The notes under the pieces: generated by a model
Database searches by the model: none
Told to the model about the DNA's origin: nothing
The model's input: only the letters and a program-made list of their open reading frames with translations
Program-made: the position numbers and the translations under genes
Assembly: GCA_016841645.1 (NCBI GenBank)
Contig: JAENYS010000005.1
Coordinates: 62,001-126,000 of the forward strand
DNA length: 64,000 bases
Reading direction: 5' to 3'
DNA from: Desulfoscipio geothermicus
GTDB taxonomy: Bacteria; Bacillota; Desulfotomaculia; Desulfotomaculales; Desulfallaceae
In this document: positions 35,404 to 44,174 of the stretch, in pieces
Numbering within the stretch: position 1 is the stretch's first letter
Layout of the letters: every line of letters begins with the position of its first letter

Positions 35404-36176
35404 TTAGGGGAATATATTCGACAGTAGCAGGTATGAATGTGCAAATATCCAGAACTGATAATGCCTCTTACAATCTAAGCAATGCTGATTTACCTGGTTT
35501 TAAAAAAGATCGTCTAATTATCAAACCATTTCAAGAGCTTGTACAGTTAAGTGCCAAGCAGTTAAACAACGCAACCTTATTTCCAAACAGGAGTGTATTG
35601 GGGGAAACCAATAACGGGGCCAAAGTAGAACAAGTATATACGGACCTAACTATTGGACAAACAAATATAACAGACAGCAATACTGATTTTGCTTTACAAG
35701 GGCCGGGTTTTTTTACCATAACGGATCCTGATAATGAAGAAAATATTTACTATACACGCAACGGAAATTTTAGTGTCGATCCTGAAGGATATTTGGTAAA
35801 TTATATGGGTTTTCGGGTAATGGGTACTGAGGGCCCTATCACAGTTGATGATCGAAATAGCTTTTTAGTAGATAATAGTGGAAACATAATGGAAGAAGAT
35901 AGTGTGGTAAATACATTTAAAATTGTGTCAATTGATAATACGGATAATTTGGAGAGAATCGGAAGCGCATTATTTCAAGCTAAAAATCAGCAACCTGCAC
36001 CAGTAGAAGGACAAATTGTAATACAAAGTTGTTTGGAAAATGCAAATGTTGACCCTGTTAAAGAAAATGTGGAACTGATCAGTGCTGCCCGGGCGTATGA
36101 AACCGGACAAAAGATTATACAGTCTCAAGATAGTATGTTGGATATGGCAATAAACAAAGTTGGGTTATTAAGGTAG
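35400..36176 (+). CDS. flgF: Flagellar rod protein, FlgF/FlgG family (first copy)
   Basis: 258 aa from the GTG at 35400 (GTGA overlap with the sigma gene; AAAGGAG upstream). It has the family start 'IYSTVAGMNVQISRTDNASYNLSNADLPGFKKDR', a central 'DFALQGPGFFTITDPDNEENIYYTRNGNF' and a C-terminal 'ENVELISAARAYETGQKIIQSQDSMLDMAINKVG' pattern. In Bacillus the equivalent pair is flhO-flhP. The N-terminal 'NNIAN' motif is altered to 'YNLSN'. Distal rod component by context. Confidence 0.88.
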   Translation: MIRGIYSTVAGMNVQISRTDNASYNLSNADLPGFKKDRLIIKPFQELVQLSAKQLNNATLFPNRSVLGETNNGAKVEQVYTDLTIGQTNITDSNTDFALQGPGFFTITDPDNEENIYYTRNGNFSVDPEGYLVNYMGFRVMGTEGPITVDDRNSFLVDNSGNIMEEDSVVNTFKIVSIDNTDNLERIGSALFQAKNQQPAPVEGQIVIQSCLENANVDPVKENVELISAARAYETGQKIIQSQDSMLDMAINKVGLLR

Positions 36177-36193
36177 AGATGGGGTGATCATCT

Positions 36194-36973
36194 TTGTTTA
36201 ATTCACTAAATATTGAAGCATCCAACTTATCAGCCAAGATGCGAAAGCTCGATGTGGTTGCTAATAATATTGCTAATCTTGACACTACAGGGTTTAAAAG
36301 ACAATCTGTCGACTTTGTAGAGCTATTGGAAAAAAGTCTGTTGCAAAAAGACCAACAAGATGATAAAGAAAATAAGGCTATCGGTGCACATGAGGGCGGT
36401 GGGCAAATGGTGGCTGATACCAAGCGCCACTTCGACCAGGGATTACTGAACTATACCGGACAGCCACTTGATCTGGCTATTCAAGGTAAGGGATTTTTTC
36501 AGTTAACCGGTGATGACGGTAAAGTTTATTATACTCGGGATGGTAGTTTTCATGTAGATGCTGATGGTAAGATATCAAATAGCGAGGGATATATTTTGAT
36601 AGACGAAGAATTACCCGATAATTATACTAATCTGTTTATTGATGATACCGGTAAAATCTCCTGTAAAGATGCAAGCGGAGATATACAGGATGTAGGGCAA
36701 ATAGAACTTGCGGTTTTCAAGAGCCCGTCCCGGGAGCTCACTGCATTGGGTGATAATTTATACGTTCCTAACAATGAAGACATAGAATTTGATAATGTAA
36801 TTCCGGGGGAAGAATCGGGTTTTATTAGACAGGGTAATCTTGAATCGTCGAATGTAGATTTGGTTACGGAAATGGCTTACTTAGTTGAAACACAGCGATC
36901 TATTCAATTTAATGGAAAGACAATAACAACTGTTGATCAAATGTGGAATATCACAAACAACCTACAAAAGTAA
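36194..36973 (+). CDS. flgG: Flagellar rod protein, FlgF/FlgG family (second copy, FlgG-like)
   Basis: 259 aa, TTG behind GGGGTGAT. Motifs: 'KMRKLDVVANNIANLDTTGFKRQSVDF' start, 'LDLAIQGKGFFQLTGDDGKVYYTRDGSF' centre and 'VDLVTEMAYLVETQRSIQFNGKTITTVDQM' end (patterns). Second member of the rod pair placed between sigma-28 and the chemotaxis genes. With the two hook-type genes at 19315 and 20151, the window has four FlgE/F/G-family proteins. Confidence 0.9.
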   Translation: MFNSLNIEASNLSAKMRKLDVVANNIANLDTTGFKRQSVDFVELLEKSLLQKDQQDDKENKAIGAHEGGGQMVADTKRHFDQGLLNYTGQPLDLAIQGKGFFQLTGDDGKVYYTRDGSFHVDADGKISNSEGYILIDEELPDNYTNLFIDDTGKISCKDASGDIQDVGQIELAVFKSPSRELTALGDNLYVPNNEDIEFDNVIPGEESGFIRQGNLESSNVDLVTEMAYLVETQRSIQFNGKTITTVDQMWNITNNLQK

Positions 36974-36991
36974 ATAGATACAGGTGATGCA

Positions 36992-37492
36992 ATGCAATTA
37001 TTAAAAATTGTTAATGATCTTCATGTTGGTATTGGCGAATATAAGATTTCCAGGAGTTCGGGACGTCTTGTAACTCTGGGGTTGGGGTCTTGCGTGGGAG
37101 TTAGTTTGTGGGATCCAAGAAATAAATTAGGTGGCCTGCTGCACGTAATGCTGCCAAACAGTAAGGATTTCAACAATATAAATAAGCACGAGAAATATGC
37201 TGATTTAGGCATACCACTTTTGATTCAAGAAATGGTTAAGCAAGGTACCAGTAAGAATATGCTGCAAGCCAAGCTTATAGGGGGCGCCCAGATGTTTACC
37301 GGTGTTAATCAAAAGAAAATATTTAACATTGGTGAGCGAAATGTTGAAATGTCGCGTAAAATATTAAAAGAAATGTCTATACGGATTATTGCTGAAGATG
37401 TAGGGGGAAATAAAGGTCGGACCATGTACCTGGATCTCGCAACAGGAGAAGTACTGGTAAAAACATTGGGAAAAAATATAAAGGTGATATAA
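36992..37492 (+). CDS. cheD: Chemoreceptor glutamine deamidase CheD
   Basis: 166 aa. CheD deamidates glutamines on chemoreceptors and is sequestered by CheC. The catalytic Cys lies in 'GLGSCVGVSLWD' and the His in 'GGLLHVMLPNS', both near the N-terminus as expected; 'KLIGGAQMF' and 'ERNVEMSRKILKEMSIRIIAEDVGG' follow. One base before cheR. ATG with AGGTGAT upstream. Confidence 0.95.
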   Translation: MQLLKIVNDLHVGIGEYKISRSSGRLVTLGLGSCVGVSLWDPRNKLGGLLHVMLPNSKDFNNINKHEKYADLGIPLLIQEMVKQGTSKNMLQAKLIGGAQMFTGVNQKKIFNIGERNVEMSRKILKEMSIRIIAEDVGGNKGRTMYLDLATGEVLVKTLGKNIKVI

Positions 37493-38272
37493 ATGTATTT
37501 TAATGAGTTTAAAACCAGAGTAATGGCCACTTTTCGTTTGGATTTACACAGTTATAAGGAAGGACAGTTAAAGCGTCGCCTTGATTCTTATATTATTAAA
37601 TTAAAATTACAAAATTATGAAGAACTATATAATAAACTTACCAAAGAGAAAGATTGCTATGAAAATTTTTTAGATTATTTAACTATTAATGTTTCAGAAT
37701 TCTTTAGAGATCAACAGAGGTTTGCCTATTTAAAAGAAAAATACCTTCCGGAATTGTTCAAAGGCCGTCATCAAGTAAAAATATGGAGTGCCGCCTGCTC
37801 CAATGGATCGGAACCTTATTCGATTGCTATTATTCTGGAGGAGTTGGGGCTTTCTTCAAAGGCTAGCATTCATGCAACTGATATAGATAAAACAATATTA
37901 AATAAAGCAATGGAAGCCAGGTATGGACGTGACAGTCTTAAAAATGTCAGTGAGGAAAGAATCAAGCGTTTTTTTACCAAGCAAGTTAATTTGTATTTAT
38001 TAAATGAAGCTGTTAAAAAAAAGGTCTTATTTCGTTATCATAACCTGCTAAATAATGATTATCAAAAAGGCTATGATCTCATATCCTGCCGTAATGTAAC
38101 CATATATTTTACCAGGGAAGCGCAAGATGAGATATACAAAAAGTTTAACCTTTCTTTAAATCCCGGGGGGGTGCTATTTATTGGCGGAAGTGAAGTGTTG
38201 TTTAATTGCCGGGAATTGGGTTTTGAAAGATTGTCTCCTTGTTTCTATAGAAAACTGAGCCGCTTGGGATGA
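37493..38272 (+). CDS. cheR: Chemoreceptor methyltransferase CheR
   Basis: 259 aa. CheR methylates chemoreceptor glutamates using SAM. It shows an N-terminal helical domain, 'LTINVSEFFRDQQRF', the SAM-binding 'KIWSAACSNGSEPYSIAI', 'HATDIDKTIL', and 'DLISCRNVTIYFTREAQDEIYKKF'. The usual 'CRNVLIYF' is 'CRNVTIYF' here. No CheB methylesterase is encoded in the window. Confidence 0.95.
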   Translation: MYFNEFKTRVMATFRLDLHSYKEGQLKRRLDSYIIKLKLQNYEELYNKLTKEKDCYENFLDYLTINVSEFFRDQQRFAYLKEKYLPELFKGRHQVKIWSAACSNGSEPYSIAIILEELGLSSKASIHATDIDKTILNKAMEARYGRDSLKNVSEERIKRFFTKQVNLYLLNEAVKKKVLFRYHNLLNNDYQKGYDLISCRNVTIYFTREAQDEIYKKFNLSLNPGGVLFIGGSEVLFNCRELGFERLSPCFYRKLSRLG

Positions 38273-38285
38273 AAGGGTTGATAGC

Positions 38286-38906
38286 ATGTTTGTATCCGAC
38301 AAATTTACAGAGTTGCAAATAGATGCGTTGCGGGAAATAAGCAACATCGGGCTGGGGCACGCCGTAACTTCACTGGCGGAGATGTTGAAAGGGAAAATTG
38401 GTATGGATGTTCCACATGCAAATTTTATTAGCATGGAAGAAGTTATAGAAATTCTCGGGGGATATGAGGAACTGGTCTCCTGTGTCAGCTTGGAGTTGGA
38501 TGGTGATATTCAGGGTAGTGTATTTTATATTTTTAATAAATCCAGTACATACAAATTGGTGGACATGCTAATGGGTTTTGAGGGCGGAATAACAAACGAA
38601 TTGGATGATATGGCCATTTCTTCTATTAATGAAATAGGTAATATCTTAACCGGATCATTTATATCGGCAATTAGCGATTTTACTAATTTAAAGATCATAC
38701 CTTCACCGCCTATTTTCGCCTTTGATATGCTGGCAGCCATATTTACATCATTAATAACCGTTAGCGGTCAACCGGAGGGAGACAATGTTTTAACCATTAA
38801 AACCGAGATGTATAGAGATGACCGTATAATAAATGGCTTTTTTTTCTTAATGCCGGATCCTGTGTCATATGAAAAACTATTTTTTGCTTTAGGTATTGAA
38901 GATTAA
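38286..38906 (+). CDS. cheC: CheY-P phosphatase CheC
   Basis: 206 aa with two phosphatase sites of the E-x2-N type: 'LREISNIGLGHAVTSL' (about residues 18-33) and 'SINEIGNILTGSFISAIS' (about 115-132). CheC removes phosphate from CheY-P and is activated by CheD, whose gene is two genes upstream. ATG behind AAAGGGTTG-type sequence. No membrane or extra domain. Confidence 0.95.
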   Translation: MFVSDKFTELQIDALREISNIGLGHAVTSLAEMLKGKIGMDVPHANFISMEEVIEILGGYEELVSCVSLELDGDIQGSVFYIFNKSSTYKLVDMLMGFEGGITNELDDMAISSINEIGNILTGSFISAISDFTNLKIIPSPPIFAFDMLAAIFTSLITVSGQPEGDNVLTIKTEMYRDDRIINGFFFLMPDPVSYEKLFFALGIED

Positions 38907-38927
38907 TTAAAGTGGAGGGAATATAAA

Positions 38928-39293
38928 ATGTCAATAAGAATACTTGTAGTTGATGATGCAACTTTTATGCGTATGATGATCAAAAATATTGTTACCAAAC
39001 TGGGTTACGAAGTAGTGGGTGAGGCCGAAAATGGTAAACAGGCTGTAGAAATGTATACTGAGCTTAAACCGGATTTGGTAACTATGGATATAACAATGCC
39101 TGAAATGGACGGTATTGAAGGAGTTAAAGCAATTAAAAAATTAGACCCCAATGCTAGAGTTATTATGTGCAGTGCCATGGGGCAGCAATCTATGGTCATG
39201 GAGGCTATTCAGTCCGGAGCCAAGGACTTTATTGTCAAACCATTTAAACAAGATAGGATTGCTCAAGCTATTGAAAGAGTTATGAATAGATAA
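38928..39293 (+). CDS. cheY: Chemotaxis response regulator CheY
   Basis: 121 aa, a single receiver domain. Phosphorylation site Asp54 in 'LVTMDITMPEMDG', acidic pair Asp9/Asp10 in 'ILVVDDATFM', Ser82 and Lys104 ('IVKPFK') are all present. CheY-P binds the FliM/FliY N-terminal motifs at the motor. GTGGAGGGA ribosome site. The histidine kinase CheA is not in the window. Confidence 0.97.
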   Translation: MSIRILVVDDATFMRMMIKNIVTKLGYEVVGEAENGKQAVEMYTELKPDLVTMDITMPEMDGIEGVKAIKKLDPNARVIMCSAMGQQSMVMEAIQSGAKDFIVKPFKQDRIAQAIERVMNR

Positions 39294-39310
39294 ATAATTG
39301 GGGGATAAAA

Positions 39311-40309
39311 ATGCAAGAAATCCTTTCCCAGGGTGAAATTGACGCATTATTGGATGCATTAAATACCGGCAATATCCCTGTAGAGGAAATTGAAACTACA
39401 ACCAGTCAAAAAACAAAAATAAAAAGCTACGACTTCCGTCGGCCAAATAAATTTTCCAAGGAACATTTAAGAACCTTGGAAACATTGCACAACATTTTTG
39501 CCAGACATGCAACAAGTTTTTTATCAGGCTATTTAAGATCAAATATAAACATAGAATTAGTCTCTGTCAGCCAGATTATATTTGACGAATTTATACGTTC
39601 TATACCCACACCTACTGTACTTGCAATATTTGACTTGTTGCCCCTGAATGGATCGGTTATATTGGAGGCCAATAATGCCTTTATATTTCCCGTAATTGAT
39701 TTAATGTTTGGTGGAAACGGCTCTGTCGGAGATTTAAACAGGGAATTAACCGATATTGAAATTCAGGTAACCCAAAAAATCATGGCCAAAATTTTAGAAT
39801 ACTTAATTCCTACCTGGCAGGATATTTTCGAGGCTAAACCGGAAATGCGTTCCATAGAAACAAACCCCCGCTTGCATCAGCTATATTCGCCAAACGAAGT
39901 GGTGGCAATCTTGACGTTTACGGTGTCGCTGGGAGAGAATGACCAGGGAATGATAAATTTATGTTACCCGTTTATTATGCTGGATCCCGTAATCACTAAA
40001 CTTTCAGTACGACAGCAGTTTATTCGGCAATTTTCGTCCTCCAAGAAAGACAACTATGCTAATATTTTACACTGGTTAAACTACTGCGAAATAGAGATCA
40101 CTGCTGTGCTGGGTGCTGCCCAAATAACGGTTAATGACCTTTTGCAATTAGAGCAAGGCGACGTTATAGTGCTGGATAAGAATATCAATAGTGACATAAA
40201 TGTATTAGTAGGAGAAGATTTGAAGTTTGGCGCGCAGGTGGGATTAGTGGGCGATAATTTGGCTATTCAAATTGTTTCGCTTATCGAAGGAGAATTTAAT
40301 AATGACTGA
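39311..40309 (+). CDS. fliM: Flagellar motor switch protein FliM
   Basis: 332 aa. The N-terminal CheY-binding motif 'LSQGEIDALLDAL' (about residues 5-17) is followed by the CheC-like middle domain ('YDFRRPNKFSKEHLRTLETLH', 'GSVILEANNAFIFPVIDLMFGG') and a C-terminal SPOA domain. FliM forms the middle of the C-ring and receives CheY-P. A 110-bp degenerate copy of part of this gene lies at 44065. Its last 8 bp overlap fliY. Confidence 0.97.
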   Translation: MQEILSQGEIDALLDALNTGNIPVEEIETTTSQKTKIKSYDFRRPNKFSKEHLRTLETLHNIFARHATSFLSGYLRSNINIELVSVSQIIFDEFIRSIPTPTVLAIFDLLPLNGSVILEANNAFIFPVIDLMFGGNGSVGDLNRELTDIEIQVTQKIMAKILEYLIPTWQDIFEAKPEMRSIETNPRLHQLYSPNEVVAILTFTVSLGENDQGMINLCYPFIMLDPVITKLSVRQQFIRQFSSSKKDNYANILHWLNYCEIEITAVLGAAQITVNDLLQLEQGDVIVLDKNINSDINVLVGEDLKFGAQVGLVGDNLAIQIVSLIEGEFNND

Positions 40310-41645
40310 CAATAAGCTGCTCCAACAAGAGGAAATTGATGCTCTGTTGAATGGCAATGATGACAATAACAGCGATTTAACACAAGATGAAATAGATAGA
40401 ATGCTCCGGGGCGCTCAAGATAATCATAATCAAGATTTAAATCAAAAGGAAATTGATGCTCTGTTGAATGGTAATGACGACAATAACAGCGATTTAACAC
40501 AAGATGAAATAGATAGAATGCTCCGGGGCGCTCAAGATGATCATAATCAAGATTTAAATCAAAATGATATTGACGCTCTAATAATGGCAGCACAAAATGA
40601 CCGGCAGGAATTACTTGAAGGGAATATAACTTCGGACTTGACTTTGGACTTAACTGTAGAAGAAAAGGACGCGCTGGGCGAGATTGGCAATATTTCCATG
40701 GGGTCTTCCGCTACAACTTTATCCCAATTATTAAACCAGCGTGTACAAATCACCAGCCCTACAGTATCTGTTACCAACCAACATGATTTTTTTAATCAGT
40801 TTTATATGCCTTATTTAGTCATTAAGGTAAAGTTTTCGGAAGGTTTTGATTGTTATAATGTTCTAATAATAAAAATGCATGATGCTATTATGATGGCTAA
40901 TTTGATGATGGGAGGCGACGGGACTGAACTTCCGGAAGAGATTTCTGAAATGGAAATCAGTGCTGCTTCCGAGGCCATGAATCAAATGATAGGCACCGCG
41001 TCAACAGCTTTGGCAGACCTTTTGGAACGGAAGTTTTATATATTGCCTCCGGAAACCGATATGGTTCATGAGACGGAAAAAATGGAAATCACTTTACCAT
41101 TCGGTGATCCTATAGTAGTTATTTCATTTCGTATGCAGATAGGGGATTTATTAGATACAAGTATTATGCAGGTGCTGGATATAGATACTGCTCGTGAGCA
41201 GGCTACGCTGCTTTGGAAAAAGTTAAGTGGCGGAGATGATGTAGTGGCGGAGTCTGAAAAGGCGCCGGATCTTGAGACAAGCGCGGTAACCGAGGAACAA
41301 ATTCTTCATGAAACAACGGAAGAGACGTACCAACCACAAGATAGGGAAAAAGATGTTTTGTCCGGTGTAGCACTTGATAAACTTAATTTACTTTTGGACA
41401 TACCTTTACAAGTATCGGTAGTGCTGGGTCGCGCTAAAAAACAAATTAAAGAGGTATCGCAAATGACCCCGGGAGCTATTATAGAGTTGGAGACGTTGGT
41501 CGATGAACCTGTGGATATACTGGTAAACGGAAAGTTGATAGCAAAAGGCGAGATTGTGGTGGTGAATGAAAACTTTGGTATAAAAATTAACAGTACAATT
41601 TCAACCAGAGCAAGAATTAATACTTTAAAAGGTCAACAACCATGA
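40302..41645 (+). CDS. fliY: FliY, CheC/FliN-type switch protein with five CheY-docking-like motifs
   Basis: About 447 aa from the ATG at 40302 behind GAAGGAGAA. Normal parts: a CheC-like phosphatase domain ('LGEIGNISMGSSATTLS' and 'AASEAMNQMIGTASTALADLL', both E-x2-N-like sites) and a C-terminal FliN/SPOA domain ('LDIPLQVSVVLGRAKKQIKEV'). FliY normally has one N-terminal EIDALL motif. Here five occur in the first 94 residues: EIDALL (11-16), EIDRML (30-35), EIDALL (50-55), EIDRML (69-74) and DIDALI (89-94), joined by Asp/Asn/Gln-rich spacers. Last gene of the operon. Confidence 0.95.
   Translation: MTDNKLLQQEEIDALLNGNDDNNSDLTQDEIDRMLRGAQDNHNQDLNQKEIDALLNGNDDNNSDLTQDEIDRMLRGAQDDHNQDLNQNDIDALIMAAQNDRQELLEGNITSDLTLDLTVEEKDALGEIGNISMGSSATTLSQLLNQRVQITSPTVSVTNQHDFFNQFYMPYLVIKVKFSEGFDCYNVLIIKMHDAIMMANLMMGGDGTELPEEISEMEISAASEAMNQMIGTASTALADLLERKFYILPPETDMVHETEKMEITLPFGDPIVVISFRMQIGDLLDTSIMQVLDIDTAREQATLLWKKLSGGDDVVAESEKAPDLETSAVTEEQILHETTEETYQPQDREKDVLSGVALDKLNLLLDIPLQVSVVLGRAKKQIKEVSQMTPGAIIELETLVDEPVDILVNGKLIAKGEIVVVNENFGIKINSTISTRARINTLKGQQP
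40332..40565 (+). repeat. Two 117-bp tandem repeats in the fliY N-terminus
   Basis: A 117-bp (39-codon) unit occurs twice head to tail, 40332-40448 and 40449-40565, almost identical. Each unit codes for an EIDALL and an EIDRML motif. A fifth half-motif follows. Period is a multiple of three and the frame is kept. Confidence 0.95.
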
Positions 41646-41657
41646 TTGCGCAGCGTC

Positions 41658-41702
41658 ATGGGGGCCATAGCTATACATTATAGCTATGGCCCCCATTTTT
41701 TA
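41658..41702 (+). terminator. Strong terminator ending the flagellar operon
   Basis: Perfect 18-bp stem ATGGGGGCCATAGCTATA / TATAGCTATGGCCCCCAT with a 3-nt loop and T6, 12 bp after the fliY stop. It lies between convergent genes and may serve the chemoreceptor gene on the other strand too. Confidence 0.95.
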
Positions 41703-43262
41703 CGCTATTTTAAATTGTTTAGACAAATTGTCAAGCTCCTCGGCCATCCCGGCCAGGTTCTGACTGGTCGAAGAGACCTCCTCTATACTAGCCGTTTGTT
41801 CCTCTGCTGTAGCAGCAACGTTTTGCACACCCGAAGACATTTGTTCTGCGGCTGCCGCTACAGACTGTATTTCTTCTGAAAGGTTTTGCACTGCCGAAAT
41901 AATTTTTTCAAATGTTGCTCCAACATCCATAACAACAGCAGACCCTTCTTTCACCTGGTCAACGTTGTCAGCCATACTATGAACAGCTTTATTGGTTCCC
42001 TGCTGGATTAATGTAATAAGCTTGTGAATTTCCTTTGCGGCATCTGCCGACTGTACGGCAAGCTTTCTTACCTCTTCGGCAACCACGGCAAACCCGCGCC
42101 CCTGTTCTCCCGCCCTGGCTGCCTCAATAGCAGCGTTTAAAGAAAGCAAATTGGTTTGTTCAGCGATTTGAGTAATTAGTTCTACAATTTGAGAGATCTT
42201 GGCGGCAGATTCATTTAGTTCGTTAATTACTTCACCGCTGTTGGTAGTAGCGTTTTTAATAGCGTCCATCTGTATACTTACGCGGTTTATTCCCTCGTTT
42301 CCTTCCCGGGCATATGTGGTGGCCTGTTCTGAAGTTTCTGCGATGTGCTGAATATTTACAGTTACTTGTTGGACGGTACCGGCCGTCTGATTGGTGGTTG
42401 ATGCTGTTTCCTGAGCGCCTGAGGCTACGTTTTGGGAACTTGCTGAAAGTTGCATTGAAGATGAGGCAATAACCTGAGATTTCTCTTGAATTTGGATAAC
42501 TACATCCTTTAATGTTCTCAACATTTTATTAAAATTATTTGCCAACTGGCCTACCTCATCTTTTGTTTTAACATCAAATTCTTTAACGGTTAGGTCGCCA
42601 TCGGCAATTTTAGCGGATGTTTCTGCAACAAGTTTTATTTGTTTAGAAATTGAGCGGGCAATGAAAAAGCCTAGCAGCAAGCCCACAAGTAAAGCTAAAA
42701 TTGTGCTGTATGATGCTATTCTTTTCATAGCGACAGATTCCAGATTGGCATTTTTGATTATTTTTGTAAGGTTGTTGTCCCGTTCTGCCGCGTATGAATT
42801 AATAGCGTTATTAATGGCGGTGGATAATGGCCGTCCTTCGTTAGCGGAAACTACGGCGACTTCCTCTTCTTTGCCCTGTTGAATGAGGGGAATGATTTTA
42901 TTCAGCATTAAAGCATTTTGTTGATCCTGGTAATCTTTTAACTTCATAAATTGTTCTTTAGCTGTATCATTAGTGGCTGTATTTATCATGGTTTGAATTA
43001 TGGAGTTATTTTCCTCACCCAGTTGCCTGATTTGTTCAACATAAGTATCCTGCTTGTAATACAAATACCCTCGAACGGCAGCCTGCTGAGAAACAATATT
43101 AGATTTAATGTTATTTAACTGTAAAATTCTTTCAAACTCAAAAGGGATACTCTCTACCTCAGCCTGCACACCTCCAATTCGATTATAAACAACGCCTGAA
43201 GCAATTGTAAATATGGCCATAACAGCAATAAAACCACTAAGGATCTTTAATTGTAAAGACAT
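41700..43262 (-). CDS. Methyl-accepting chemotaxis protein, copy 1
   Basis: 520 aa from the ATG at 43262 (GGGAGGGAAGAAT upstream; the longer GTG start includes that ribosome site). Membrane helix 1 at about residues 8-28, a helical extracytoplasmic sensor (about 30-185, four-helix-bundle type), helix 2 at about 188-210, HAMP, then the signalling domain with the hairpin tip '[35 protein letters not shown]' (pattern). It detects an unknown ligand and would signal through CheA/CheW. The last roughly 270 codons are almost identical in DNA to copy 2; the sensor halves differ. Confidence 0.95.
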   Translation of the reverse strand: MSLQLKILSGFIAVMAIFTIASGVVYNRIGGVQAEVESIPFEFERILQLNNIKSNIVSQQAAVRGYLYYKQDTYVEQIRQLGEENNSIIQTMINTATNDTAKEQFMKLKDYQDQQNALMLNKIIPLIQQGKEEEVAVVSANEGRPLSTAINNAINSYAAERDNNLTKIIKNANLESVAMKRIASYSTILALLVGLLLGFFIARSISKQIKLVAETSAKIADGDLTVKEFDVKTKDEVGQLANNFNKMLRTLKDVVIQIQEKSQVIASSSMQLSASSQNVASGAQETASTTNQTAGTVQQVTVNIQHIAETSEQATTYAREGNEGINRVSIQMDAIKNATTNSGEVINELNESAAKISQIVELITQIAEQTNLLSLNAAIEAARAGEQGRGFAVVAEEVRKLAVQSADAAKEIHKLITLIQQGTNKAVHSMADNVDQVKEGSAVVMDVGATFEKIISAVQNLSEEIQSVAAAAEQMSSGVQNVAATAEEQTASIEEVSSTSQNLAGMAEELDNLSKQFKIA

Positions 43263-43746
43263 ATTCTTCCCTCCCACGAAATATAAGCTTTCTATTCTTC
43301 GGAAAAAAATACTACTTGTTTATTATTCCATCCATCACCTCGTTTAACAATTCGAAATGTTTAAGCAACAACTTCTCCAAACATCCAACTAATTATCAAA
43401 AACCTTTGTTTACATAACAATTTAAATACTATTACTAATATAAGTAAAATAATTTTGTAGAAATATTAAGAAGCACCATATTTCGGTGTCAAAGCATGTC
43501 AAATAATGTTTATATTTTAACATTATTTTCATATATCATCAATAAATTTTCCAATTATAGTTGAAACAAACAATGTTATCTAGCTGCTGGCCAGGACAAT
43601 AGCTTGTTTGAACCGGTTTAGTTTGGATATATTACAAATTATCACACATTTAATTAATATATATTGCGGGGTATATAGTTGAAACTATGGTCACTATACA
43701 CCAAAAGGCGGCACTTGGCATAGTATAATTCGGGAGGTGGCCTGCG
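43263..43746 (-). other. Intergenic region upstream of chemoreceptor copy 1
   Basis: About 480 bp, very AT-rich, no gene found. The stretch nearest the chemoreceptor is similar to that upstream of copy 2 (for example AACATCCAACTAATTATCAAA occurs in both, shown in part), so it belongs to the duplicated segment. No clear sigma-28 or sigma-A promoter was identified. The right end carries the ymxH ribosome site GGGAGGTGG. Confidence 0.6.
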
Positions 43747-43980
43747 ATGTTTAAAATTACCGAGCTTAGCAGCAAGGATATTATTAATTTAAAAGACGGT
43801 GCCAAGTTGGGTGCGGTGAAGGATGTGCATGTTGATATGGTTGAGGGAAGGGTGCGGGCCATTGTCTTGGAGGGCCCGCGGAAATATTTCCGGTTGCTGG
43901 GCGCGGGGGGAGATATTGTGGTGCCCTGGGAAAAGGTTAAAAAAATCGGTGTTGATGCGGTGCTGGTTGAGGTGGACTGA
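43747..43980 (+). CDS. ymxH: YlmC/YmxH family PRC-barrel protein, copy 1
   Basis: 77 aa, ATG behind GGGAGGTGG. A single PRC-barrel domain: 'ELSSKDIINLKDGAKLGAVKDVHVDMVEGRVRAIVLEGP' and 'GGDIVVPWEKVKKIGVDAVLVEVD' (patterns). The family is linked to sporulation in Bacillus; molecular role unknown. It differs from copy 2 by three or four residues, so both are probably functional or the duplication is recent. A terminator follows. Confidence 0.9.
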   Translation: MFKITELSSKDIINLKDGAKLGAVKDVHVDMVEGRVRAIVLEGPRKYFRLLGAGGDIVVPWEKVKKIGVDAVLVEVD

Positions 43981-43996
43981 TGGTAGGGTTATATAT

Positions 43997-44026
43997 AAAA
44001 GGAGTTCACGTGGTGAACTCCTTTTT
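43997..44026 (+). terminator. Terminator after ymxH copy 1
   Basis: AAAAGGAGTTCAC / GTGAACTCCTTTTT, 3-nt loop, 16 bp after the stop. The same hairpin follows copy 2. Confidence 0.9.
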
Positions 44027-44047
44027 GGTGCTATTAGGGACGGACCC
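44027..44047 (-). pseudogene. Remnant of the tRNA-Lys 3' end
   Basis: Directly after the terminator, GGTGCTATTAGGGACGGACCC resembles the 3' part of the tRNA-Lys gene that follows the identical terminator at 46486 (GGTGGGCCATTAGGGACTCG). Only about 20 bp survive, with small deletions, so this is a breakpoint scar rather than a gene. Confidence 0.5.
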
Positions 44048-44064
44048 TTTCTATAGAAAACAAA

Positions 44065-44174
44065 GCTTGCATTAGCTATATTCGCCAAACGAAGTGGCGG
44101 CACTCTTGACGTTTTCTGTGTTGTTGGGAGAGAATGATTAGCTTATGTTACCCGTATATTATGTTTGATTCCCC
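44065..44174 (+). pseudogene. Fragment of fliM
   Basis: About 110 bp align with 39871-39988 inside fliM: GCTATATTCGCCAAACGAAG is shared exactly, with several substitutions and a roughly 12-bp deletion elsewhere. It is out of any gene context and ends at the CCCCCCATTTTTTACG junction that also precedes the chemoreceptor copy 1 stop. It is a leftover from duplication of the fliM-fliY-chemoreceptor region. Confidence 0.85.
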
